Of a DNA stretch of 7,097 nt, positions 1 to 5,458 are shown piece after piece. Where the stretch lies: positions 1-7,097 of the forward strand of contig DMKB01000310.1 in the NCBI GenBank assembly GCA_003454665.1, in the 5' to 3' direction. The DNA comes from Nitrospiraceae bacterium. Lineage in GTDB: Bacteria; Nitrospirota; UBA9217. The notes under the pieces are model-generated. The model was not told the DNA's origin and did not search any database. It saw only the letters and a list, made by a program, of their open reading frames with translations. Made by a program: the position numbers and the translations under genes. The first letter of the stretch is position 1. Each line of letters begins with the position of its first letter.

Positions 1-1054
1 CTACGCCGACAAACAAATTGCCATCAGATGATACAATTCCTTCAACACTGCCGCCTCCCGGAAAACTTACCGTCCCATCGGACGCAACAGTATAGGGAAT
101 GTCTGCTCCGGAGCCGGTGTAGCCAAGAGAATGCTCTAGCACCTCATAGCTGAAGGTATCGATGCCGAACGTGAGGCCGACGCGGCTCGTATACACAGCC
201 GGCATATTCAAAGGATCCCAGAGGGCAATTTGGTTCATGAGCATCTCGCCGCTCATGTCAGGAGCGATCGTACCTGTGGATTTCTTGACGCCCACAGCAA
301 GGATGGTCTCGCCATCGCCATCGGTGATATCGCCATCCTTCAGAGCGAACATGCTTCCATCAGGAGAGATGATCCCGAAGTCATCTGCCACGCCATTGTT
401 GATTGTAAATGTCCCGTCCGGTGAAACGGTATACGTGAATGGTCCAGTCATGCCTACGTTGCCGGCGACGGAATGGGACAGAATTTCCCACGTGCCGGTA
501 CCGTCGCCTTGCGCTGTAATGAGCAGCCGGGCCGTATAAAAACCCTGGCTTGTATAGTTTCCAAAACCATCATCTTTGACACCCACCAGGGAAAGAATAT
601 AGTCGCCAATAAGATCACCATCATCTTTGCCAGTCGACTTTTTGACCACGATGTGCAGTATTACGTCCTTGTCAGTGGAACTTGGAATATCGTAGACAGT
701 GTCACTAAATGCTGCCAGCGCCCCATCGCCGGATATGATCCCATATCCCGGTTCATAGCCGGCACCTGAATCTATCGTAATTGATCTATCTAACGCTACC
801 GTGTAAGTAATGTCGCCAAAGCTGGGAACATTTGCAGTTCCATTTCCGTAAGCAGTAACGTCCCAAGAAAAAGCCCGTAATTCGCCCCACTCGTACTCCA
901 TCCCGTGCACTTGATAGTCGCCGCTGAAGAGGCTGTTTAGGTTAGACTGTCCACCGTTGTCCCCTCCTCCGCCGCAACCGCCGAGAACCATTGCTGTCGA
1001 GAGTAACAGCATGACCATCAATTCTGATACACTTATGACTGACATTCTTTTCAT
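1..1054 (-). CDS. Repeat-containing lipoprotein, C-terminus off the left edge
   Basis: An open frame runs from ATG at 1054 to the left edge without a stop, giving 351 visible residues. The N-terminus is a lipoprotein signal peptide: basic MKR, a hydrophobic stretch at about 12-24, and lipobox LGGC with Cys27 as the lipidation site. Gly follows the Cys, so there is no Asp+2 inner-membrane retention signal, and an outer-membrane location is likely by E. coli rules. A Gly/Asn/Ser-rich linker at 28-41 leads into beta-rich repeats of about 120 residues, at roughly 43-142, 148-261 and 268-351+. Shared landmarks are YTV, GIIS-DG and VKKSTG. Glu11 at the edge of the hydrophobic core is slightly unusual. 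The start is set by AGGAGG five bases upstream. The gene begins 28 bp after the stop of the small gene at 1083-1277, so co-transcription is likely. I do not recognise the family, and surface binding or adhesion would be a guess. Confidence 0.85.
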   Translation of the reverse strand, partial: MKRMSVISVSELMVMLLLSTAMVLGGCGGGGDNGGQSNLNSLFSGDYQVHGMEYEWGELRAFSWDVTAYGNGTANVPSFGDITYTVALDRSITIDSGAGYEPGYGIISGDGALAAFSDTVYDIPSSTDKDVILHIVVKKSTGKDDGDLIGDYILSLVGVKDDGFGNYTSQGFYTARLLITAQGDGTGTWEILSHSVAGNVGMTGPFTYTVSPDGTFTINNGVADDFGIISPDGSMFALKDGDITDGDGETILAVGVKKSTGTIAPDMSGEMLMNQIALWDPLNMPAVYTSRVGLTFGIDTFSYEVLEHSLGYTGSGADIPYTVASDGTVSFPGGGSVEGIVSSDGNLFVGV

Positions 1055-1059
1055 CTCTT

Positions 1060-1065
1060 CCTCCT
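1060..1065 (-). promoter_or_regulatory. Shine-Dalgarno site of the lipoprotein gene
   Basis: A perfect AGGAGG on the minus strand lies 5 bases before ATG at 1054. It selects this start over the in-frame Met4 and Met13 codons and shows that the frame is translated. Confidence 0.8.
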
Positions 1066-1082
1066 TTTTTTAATAAAACTGA

Positions 1083-1277
1083 TTATTGTGCTACCCGTTT
1101 TTCTGTCCTCTTCCGCTGTTTTTTCTTCTCGGGGGCCAGCGCCTCCCAGAGTTCATCGTAATTACTGAATGTTCGTCTCTCATCACCTCCCGCTATTTCA
1201 ACCATTCCGGCAACGTGCCGGGGATCGTTTTCGTCACGCCTGTAGATACGGACAATGTAGGTCTCGCTCGTTTCCAT
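1083..1277 (-). CDS. Small YIVRIYRR-type protein of unknown function
   Basis: This encodes 64 residues from ATG at 1277, starting METSETYIVRIYRR and ending in a strongly basic tail (about residues 50-64, rich in Lys and Arg). The order of features is a YIVRIYRR strand, a DP-x-H-x-AG-x-VE segment, an acidic Gly-rich turn, and an F-x-x-x-x-ELWEAL helix. I recall similar short proteins in Geobacter-like and Nitrospirota genomes, but no function is known to me. An in-frame ATG at 1298 would add MRRERAP. That extension is encoded by the purine-rich AGGAGGGAG, which works better as the ribosome binding site for 1277, and 1298 itself has only AGG directly abutting it. The gene precedes the lipoprotein gene by 28 bp and probably shares its transcript. 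No signal peptide or membrane segment is visible, so the product should be cytoplasmic. The basic tail could bind nucleic acid, which is inference only. Confidence 0.72.
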   Translation of the reverse strand: METSETYIVRIYRRDENDPRHVAGMVEIAGGDERRTFSNYDELWEALAPEKKKQRKRTEKRVAQ

Positions 1278-1286
1278 AGGTGCTCG

Positions 1287-1295
1287 CTCCCTCCT
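1287..1295 (-). promoter_or_regulatory. Ribosome binding site deciding the small gene's start
   Basis: AGGAGGGAG on the minus strand ends 9 bases before ATG at 1277. It lies inside the coding region if the upstream ATG at 1298 is used, where it would encode Arg-Arg-Glu. This favours 1277 as the true start. Confidence 0.6.
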
Positions 1296-1298
1296 CAT

Positions 1299-1410
1299 CC
1301 TTTTTGATTACCTCTGTCGCTTTTCAGGCGGCGACGTTCAGTCGAAATCCGCAGCTCTCGTCTTGATAGCTCAAGCCTAATACCGGGCACCCTACAGATA
1401 GCGTACGGAT
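1299..1410 (-). promoter_or_regulatory. Structured leader upstream of the small-protein/lipoprotein pair
   Basis: On the minus strand this leader holds several small hairpins. CTTGA/TCAAG with a 4-base loop lies at 1362-1375, and GTCGC/GCGAC with a 10-base loop lies at 1316-1335. A third pairing, CGAC/GTCG with a 5-base loop at 1332-1344, would share bases 1332-1335 with the second, so the two cannot form together. The second hairpin sits about 21 bases upstream of the ribosome binding site. I compared it by eye with c-di-GMP-I (GEMM), TPP, cobalamin and fluoride riboswitch consensus features and saw no match. Whether it is a conserved RNA is unknown. The stems are short and could arise by chance. 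Confidence 0.3.
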
Positions 1411-1460
1411 TCAGTTATTTTTTTGCGTTTTTGTAATAGATTGAAAAAACAGGGTTAATG

Positions 1461-1494
1461 CAGAGGTCTTGGAGCCTGACGCCAAATATCTCTG
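1461..1494 (-). other. Imperfect inverted repeat after the regulator gene
   Basis: Outer arms CAGAG/CTCTG and inner arms TTGG/CCAA are separated by small internal loops and a 9-base apical loop. On the minus strand the next T-run (1444-1449) starts 11 bases after the hairpin, too far for a standard intrinsic terminator. It may be a weak 3' end for the regulator transcript or simply chance. Confidence 0.25.
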
Positions 1495-1510
1495 AAAAAA
1501 TAAGGCTATT

Positions 1511-1532
1511 TAATCACAGAGAGCACAGAGAA
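1511..1532. repeat. CACAGAG-type interspersed repeat, 9-bp period
   Basis: CACAGAG occurs at 1515-1521 and again at 1524-1530 in a 9-bp tandem (CACAGAGAG, CACAGAGAA), preceded by TTTAAT and followed by AAAAG. Read on the plus strand it gives the typical NHREHREK peptide. Similar sequences are, from general knowledge, scattered in intergenic DNA of many environmental bacteria. It lies just after the regulator's expected stop and, because of the frame disruption, has been absorbed into the end of the extended reading frame. Confidence 0.5.
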
Positions 1533-4500
1533 AAGCTGAGAGAAGACAAAAAATTAGGCAGAGGGAGAGGGTGCAAGGAGAATGATGGGGATATGGTCGA
1601 TGCTATTGATGCGTTACTGCTGGATGCTGTCGGCTCCGGTGAGGGTCTTGTAGAGGGCCTCCGTCCGGGATGAAGGGAGAGGAGGCCGAGGGTGGAAGAC
1701 AGGACAGAACAACAGCGCCGGTAGACCGCTACCCCTTCTACCTGCTGTCCGAGTTGTTGACAGCAGATCATGAGGCGCTGGTAAAACTCCTCGGCAAGGC
1801 TGTCTACGTCGAGTCCCTTTTGGTAGCATTCAGCGGCGGCCTCCCATTGTCTCCGCTGTTCCAGCCCATTACCGTACCGGAGAATCAGTCGGACAAATTT
1901 GCTGCGCAGACGCTCGCGATAGGAGATTGTCCAGGGCTGGGAGGTATCGGCAGGCAGAAAATTCCCGCGATAGATGGCAAGGATCCGTTCGAGCAGGCCG
2001 GTCATGCCTTCGGATTCTGGCTTCAGTGCTGCTGATCCGGACCGCCCTGTTTTTTGCTTCTCACTCCTCATGCCGATATCCGCGCCCCGCAACAGTTCCT
2101 GTTCCGCGTCTTCGATCATCCGCTCGAAGGCCCAGGCATCGACCCAGCAATAGCGCGGATCAAGGCTGAGCTTGCCGTCGCGGAGCTGGACACTGTTGTC
2201 CGTGCCGAGGAGCCGGCGAAGGCGAAGAAGCGTAATTTCGAGAGACCGGTGGGCCTGATCGCCGTCGGCATCAGGCCAGAGCGTATAGGCCAGTTGATCA
2301 ACAGCGACAGACTGCCCGCCGGAAGCCAGTATTGCCTTGAGCATTGCCAGGGGTTTTTGCTGGGCCTTTCGGGAAAAGGGGATGGGCTTTCCCTCCCGGA
2401 TAATGTCAAAAAGCCCGAGAGTCGATATTTTGAGCTGCCAGGGCCAGTTTTCGATACTGATTGGCGGCTCATCAGGCACGAGACTGCGTCTGCGAATGAG
2501 GTCCTGGACGTAAACGATCTCGATCCCGGCTTCCAGTGCAACCGCGCAGAGCGCGGCGATTGCCGAAGGACGCCAGAAGAGAAAGAACGTATACCCCTGT
2601 TTTTTGCCGAGCGACAGTGCGCTGCGCAGATGTGCCTCTGTTTCTCCGACATTCCCTTCGTGGAAGGAGAGCTGCGCCCTGGCAGCGAGGCACATGAAAT
2701 CAAGAATGGTACTTTTCATGGCGCGACCGATCTGTTGCGCTTTGGCAATATGGATCCCGGCCTCTTTGTGCGCCCCGCGCTGGATCTGCACCAGTGCCAT
2801 ACCGTGATGGACAAGGGCCTCAAGAAAGGTAAAACCGATCGCCTCGGCGAGGTTCAGGGCCTCGGTGATATGGTGAAAGGCCGTCTGACTATCGTCGCTC
2901 AGCAGGGCATGCCATGCCTTCATGTAATGATAGTAGGCGACGATCACGCGCTGGGACCCCTGGAGATGTATCTCCAGCTCTTTCAGCAGGCGTTCTGCAG
3001 CTTCAAGGTCTCCTGCGCCGAGCGATCCCGCGACGGCGTGCGTCATGAGCTGCCCGTTCATTATGGCGACACCGTTCGACTGCGCGCCTTCCAGCCCTGT
3101 TTTCACGGCATCGCTGCATGCCTCGTGCATGCCCGTAAAGGCGTAATACATCGCCTCATAGGTCTTTAACAGCACAACGGGCAGCGGCAGCAGAGAAGCC
3201 TTGTGTCGCTTCATCAGATGCAGCAGCGTGTCGATCACCTCAAAGGCCTTCGGAAAATTGCCTGTCCAGAGGTAGTGCAGGGTAATGTCTGCCTCGAGCT
3301 GGATCCTGAGATTAGCGTCCTCCATGGTCCGGGAAATAGTGAGAAAGCGGTCCCGGTATTTTTGGATGTCAGGATGGTGGGGCTGTCTCAGGACAAGAGC
3401 AATAAACAGGGAGTTCGTGGAGCGGGCTTCAATGTCAGGAGAGGGAAAGACCGTGACGGTCTGAAAGATCTTTTCGAGAACGGCTATCCACCGGTCAAGG
3501 GACGTAAAGTCCGCCTGCTCATAACAGATGGCCCCTACCGACGGGTAGCAGGACATGAACATGCCGGCCATGTCATTCCGGACCTGATACAGATCGTAAG
3601 CACGCTCTGCAATGGCCCCGCCTTTCCGGGGATCAAAGGGCAGATGGCACATGCTCAGCCAGAACAGGAGCGAAGGATTCTCGTTCAACGCTTCCTCCGG
3701 AAGCCGTGTGATCCAGGCCCCGAGGGTCTGGTGCCGACCCTGCGTAAGGAAGGCCTGGGCATGTTCGAGAATCAATCCGACCAGGCGGGGCAGATTCTGC
3801 ACCTGATGATAGAGTTCAACGGCATCTTCAATAAAGCCTGATGCCTCAAGCAGCCCGGCGGCCTCGGATTGTATCGCGTACATCGTTGAAGCATCGTATA
3901 CCTTTGCCGCACGGGACAGCAGAAACTCCCTGAAGAGCGGATGGTACTGATACACCGGTACGCCCTCGCCGGAGGAATGCTGGCCGGTAAAGTAATGACG
4001 GCGATTCAGCGTAGAGAGCACCTGCTCTGCGTCGCTCATTCCCGTCAGTTTTTCCGTCATTGGAGCGGTCATTTTCGGCAGGAACGCCGTCTTGAGCAGA
4101 AAGGCCTGCCGCTCTTCGTCAGTCTTGTCGAAAATCTCGCTCGCAAAATAGTTAAAGATTTCTCCGCTCCGAAGGCTGCCGAGCGACTGGAGATCAATCT
4201 TCTCTTTTTTTATCTTCTGGATCGAGAGCACCAGGCCGGCTGCCCAGCCGTCCAGCCTGGCGTGGAGCTGCTTCAGGACTTCATCGGGCAACTTTTTCTG
4301 AGACTTGGCTGTGATGAGCGCATCCGCCTCGCCTCGATCGAAGCGGATATCGTCCCAGCCGATCCCATGGATCATATTCCTCGCCTGGAGCCGCGCGAGG
4401 GCGGGAGGCGGGTCGCTGCGGCTGAGAATGGCGACGGTGACTCCTTCGGGGATGACGGACAGTCCTTCCCGAATCACCTCGTGGAACCCGGAATCCATCG

Positions 4501-4912
4501 GCACGTCCTGATAGTTATCGAGGACCAGAATAACAGGAGGTTTCAGTCTCTGGAACAGGCTCTCGAAATAGCGACGCGTAAAGACGTTGATGCCATGAAT
4601 GTATTCGGGCGTGAAAAGAGGAAGGGGCTTGCGAAACCGGGGAGCGGCCTTTTTTGCGGCCAGCCCTGTATAATAGAAAAATGTGGCGAGATCTCCGTCG
4701 CCTTCGTCGATCTGATACCAGAGGCAGGGCAGTCTACGGGCATCGAGATAACTGGCGACCAATGTTGTTTTCCCGGAACCGGGAGGGCCCGTAATCCAGG
4801 TAATCGGCTGTTCCCGCCCATCGTCAAGAACGCGGAAGAGACGTTCCCGCTCAAATATCCCCCGGACATTCGGCCGGGTTATTTTGGCTATGGGATACTC
4901 TTTCTTCGCCAT
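1514..4912 (-). CDS. MalT-like ATPase transcriptional regulator with BTAD domain; 3' end frame-disrupted
   Basis: This is a large STAND-type signal-transducing regulator. Walker A GPPGSGKTT is at residues 42-50, the Walker B strand ending in Asp132 (LVLDNY) follows, and SRSDPP is at 164-169. The segment ALARLQAR continuing to DIRF resembles MalT. A MalT-like winged helix with YQYHPLFREFLL is at about 262-335, and TPR-like helices span 350-790. An OmpR/SARP-type winged helix is at about 825-925 and a BTAD domain from about 926. No C-terminal LuxR helix-turn-helix is present, so DNA binding is expected at 825-925. A low-complexity insert (about 944-968) lies inside BTAD. By analogy with MalT, ligand and ATP binding should drive oligomerisation and activation; the ligand is unknown. 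ATG at 4912 has AGGTG six bases upstream, whereas the in-frame GTG at 4921 has no ribosome site. Homology stops near residue 1077. The final 55 residues, Ser/Pro/Leu-rich, are out of frame, and the expected end lies in the -1 frame with its stop at 1614. Confidence 0.88.
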   Translation of the reverse strand: MAKKEYPIAKITRPNVRGIFERERLFRVLDDGREQPITWITGPPGSGKTTLVASYLDARRLPCLWYQIDEGDGDLATFFYYTGLAAKKAAPRFRKPLPLFTPEYIHGINVFTRRYFESLFQRLKPPVILVLDNYQDVPMDSGFHEVIREGLSVIPEGVTVAILSRSDPPPALARLQARNMIHGIGWDDIRFDRGEADALITAKSQKKLPDEVLKQLHARLDGWAAGLVLSIQKIKKEKIDLQSLGSLRSGEIFNYFASEIFDKTDEERQAFLLKTAFLPKMTAPMTEKLTGMSDAEQVLSTLNRRHYFTGQHSSGEGVPVYQYHPLFREFLLSRAAKVYDASTMYAIQSEAAGLLEASGFIEDAVELYHQVQNLPRLVGLILEHAQAFLTQGRHQTLGAWITRLPEEALNENPSLLFWLSMCHLPFDPRKGGAIAERAYDLYQVRNDMAGMFMSCYPSVGAICYEQADFTSLDRWIAVLEKIFQTVTVFPSPDIEARSTNSLFIALVLRQPHHPDIQKYRDRFLTISRTMEDANLRIQLEADITLHYLWTGNFPKAFEVIDTLLHLMKRHKASLLPLPVVLLKTYEAMYYAFTGMHEACSDAVKTGLEGAQSNGVAIMNGQLMTHAVAGSLGAGDLEAAERLLKELEIHLQGSQRVIVAYYHYMKAWHALLSDDSQTAFHHITEALNLAEAIGFTFLEALVHHGMALVQIQRGAHKEAGIHIAKAQQIGRAMKSTILDFMCLAARAQLSFHEGNVGETEAHLRSALSLGKKQGYTFFLFWRPSAIAALCAVALEAGIEIVYVQDLIRRRSLVPDEPPISIENWPWQLKISTLGLFDIIREGKPIPFSRKAQQKPLAMLKAILASGGQSVAVDQLAYTLWPDADGDQAHRSLEITLLRLRRLLGTDNSVQLRDGKLSLDPRYCWVDAWAFERMIEDAEQELLRGADIGMRSEKQKTGRSGSAALKPESEGMTGLLERILAIYRGNFLPADTSQPWTISYRERLRSKFVRLILRYGNGLEQRRQWEAAAECYQKGLDVDSLAEEFYQRLMICCQQLGQQVEGVAVYRRCCSVLSSTLGLLSLHPGRRPSTRPSPEPTASSSNASIASTISPSFSLHPLPLPNFLSSLSFSLCSL
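1614..1685 (-). pseudogene. Displaced C-terminal end of the BTAD regulator (-1 frame)
   Basis: In the -1 frame relative to the regulator, the minus strand reads PSSRTEALYKTLTGADSIQQ and then TAA at 1614-1616. This is the expected end of a BTAD domain, where a YRRC...LG segment is normally followed by a Pro/Ser/Thr-Glu-ALY-x-x-L ending. The main frame loses this and continues for 55 low-complexity residues to 1514. A single-base loss in the C/T-rich run at about 1668-1685 would explain it. From ATG at 4912 the restored protein would be about 1,099 residues. Sequencing error, real mutation and frameshifting cannot be told apart here. Confidence 0.75.
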
Positions 4913-4989
4913 GTCGAGCACCTGTGAACTATGCTGGTATGAACAGGGAACGCAAAAGCCGGGAGGCCGTCAATGAATAGTTTTTAAAA

Positions 4990-5003
4990 AGTACGAAAGT
5001 ACT
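4990..5003 (-). other. Small hairpin with T-run in the regulator's leader
   Basis: Perfect 5-bp arms AGTAC/GTACT with a TTTC loop on the minus strand are followed by TTTT and then AAAAA. The stem is too short and AT-rich for a confident terminator. It lies about 80 bases before the regulator's ATG, so it could be an attenuator, or chance. Confidence 0.2.
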
Positions 5004-5205
5004 ACCACCGAAAGAACATGTTGACGATAAACTCGATTGAATGCGATAAACAGCATGAAATTGCAACGCGCTTTATCCAACAGCAGGAAAAACTGAAGCT
5101 CCTCGAATACATCATACTTTCTTTGCTGCTTTTTTGTTCTATCTGTTATAGTGAGGTTTCGTGAAAACGTCTATTTCGGCAGAACTGTCTGTTATTTATA
5201 TACTA

Positions 5206-5234
5206 ATTATTTCATGAAATAGCGAGAGGGTCAA
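5206..5234 (-). promoter_or_regulatory. Candidate sigma70-type promoter of the regulator gene
   Basis: On the minus strand, -35 TTGACC (5229-5234) and -10 AATAAT (5206-5211) are separated by exactly 17 bases. A TG one base upstream of the -10 makes it an extended -10. Transcription would start near 5199 and give a leader of about 287 bases before ATG at 4912. It is correctly placed downstream of the terminator candidate at 5284-5312, which suggests that the regulator has its own transcript. Confidence 0.5.
5208..5221. promoter_or_regulatory. Perfect 14-bp palindrome overlapping the promoter (operator candidate)
   Basis: TATTTCATGAAATA is identical to its reverse complement. It covers part of the -10 box and the adjoining spacer of the candidate regulator promoter. 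A dimeric repressor bound here would block RNA polymerase. The binding protein is unknown, and AT-rich palindromes of this size can occur by chance. Confidence 0.35.
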
Positions 5235-5283
5235 GATAAAAATCATCTCGTTCAGGACAAGGCGTGAGTAAAACTTGCGTTTT

Positions 5284-5312
5284 AAAAAATTGTTAATTCA
5301 TGCAGAATTAAC
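5284..5312 (-). terminator. Candidate intrinsic terminator after the TIGR03545-like gene
   Basis: Perfect 8-bp arms GTTAATTC and GAATTAAC surround a TGCAT loop (5292-5312). On the minus strand they are followed by AA and then TTTTTT (5284-5289). The stem is AT-rich, so termination may be modest. It lies about 147 bases after the stop of the upstream gene and before the regulator's promoter candidate. On the plus strand no T-run follows, so it is not bidirectional. Confidence 0.5.
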
Positions 5313-5348
5313 GGACTGACAATGTGCGGCGTAGTATCTTTTTCGCAC

Positions 5349-5366
5349 TATCCTGTCTATCCTGTC
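5349..5366. repeat. TATCCTGTC tandem repeat, two 9-bp copies
   Basis: TATCCTGTC is repeated exactly at 5349-5357 and 5358-5366. The ATCCTGTC pattern resembles, from general knowledge, a short interspersed intergenic repeat found in many environmental bacteria. It sits in the 3' untranslated stretch of the TIGR03545-like gene, ahead of the terminator candidate. Confidence 0.45.
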
Positions 5367-5458
5367 ACAAGTCGTTTTTAAATCCTCTGGAAGAATGGCG
5401 CTTGGCCACACCAATCCGAATACCCTACAAATCTTAATCCTTATTTCAGCATCAAGAT

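Larger units (their letters stand above)
4913..5458. other. Intergenic region of 546 bp between the TIGR03545-like gene and the regulator
   Basis: This stretch is more AT-rich than its flanks and holds no convincing gene. Features listed separately are a candidate terminator (5284-5312), a promoter with palindrome (5206-5234), a small hairpin (4990-5003) and a 9-bp tandem repeat (5349-5366). A plus-strand sigma70-like element, TTGCTG at 5123 and TATAGT at 5147 with 18-base spacing and an extended TG, is also present. No gene downstream of it in the plus direction can be recognised. A 48-codon plus-strand frame at 5018-5164 has no ribosome site and is not called. Confidence 0.6.

Noticed and set aside
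162..769. Plus-strand open frames near the left edge
   Set aside because: They lie opposite the lipoprotein frame, which is open from 1054 to the edge and has a lipobox, a strong ribosome site and internal repeats.
1299..1410. c-di-GMP-I (GEMM) or other known riboswitch
   Set aside because: The conserved GEMM core and tetraloop-receptor elements are absent, and I could not match TPP, cobalamin or fluoride consensus features on either strand.
1451..1500. Sigma54-type promoter in the region upstream of the small gene
   Set aside because: A TGGC is present on the minus strand, but no GC doublet lies at the required -12 spacing.
4913..4921. GTG at 4921 as the regulator's start
   Set aside because: It adds only three residues and has no suitably spaced ribosome site. 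ATG at 4912 has AGGTG six bases upstream.
2054..4927. Long plus-strand open frames (up to 371 codons) opposite the regulator
   Set aside because: They are antisense shadows of a GC-rich gene with clear domains on the minus strand. Their translations show no recognisable motifs, and the minus strand carries an uninterrupted ATPase-TPR-BTAD architecture.
5018..5164. 48-codon plus-strand frame with a hydrophobic C-terminal half
   Set aside because: No ribosome binding site or upstream promoter is visible, the hydrophobic segment is short, and it overlaps the leader of the regulator on the other strand. A frame of this length in AT-rich DNA is plausible by chance.
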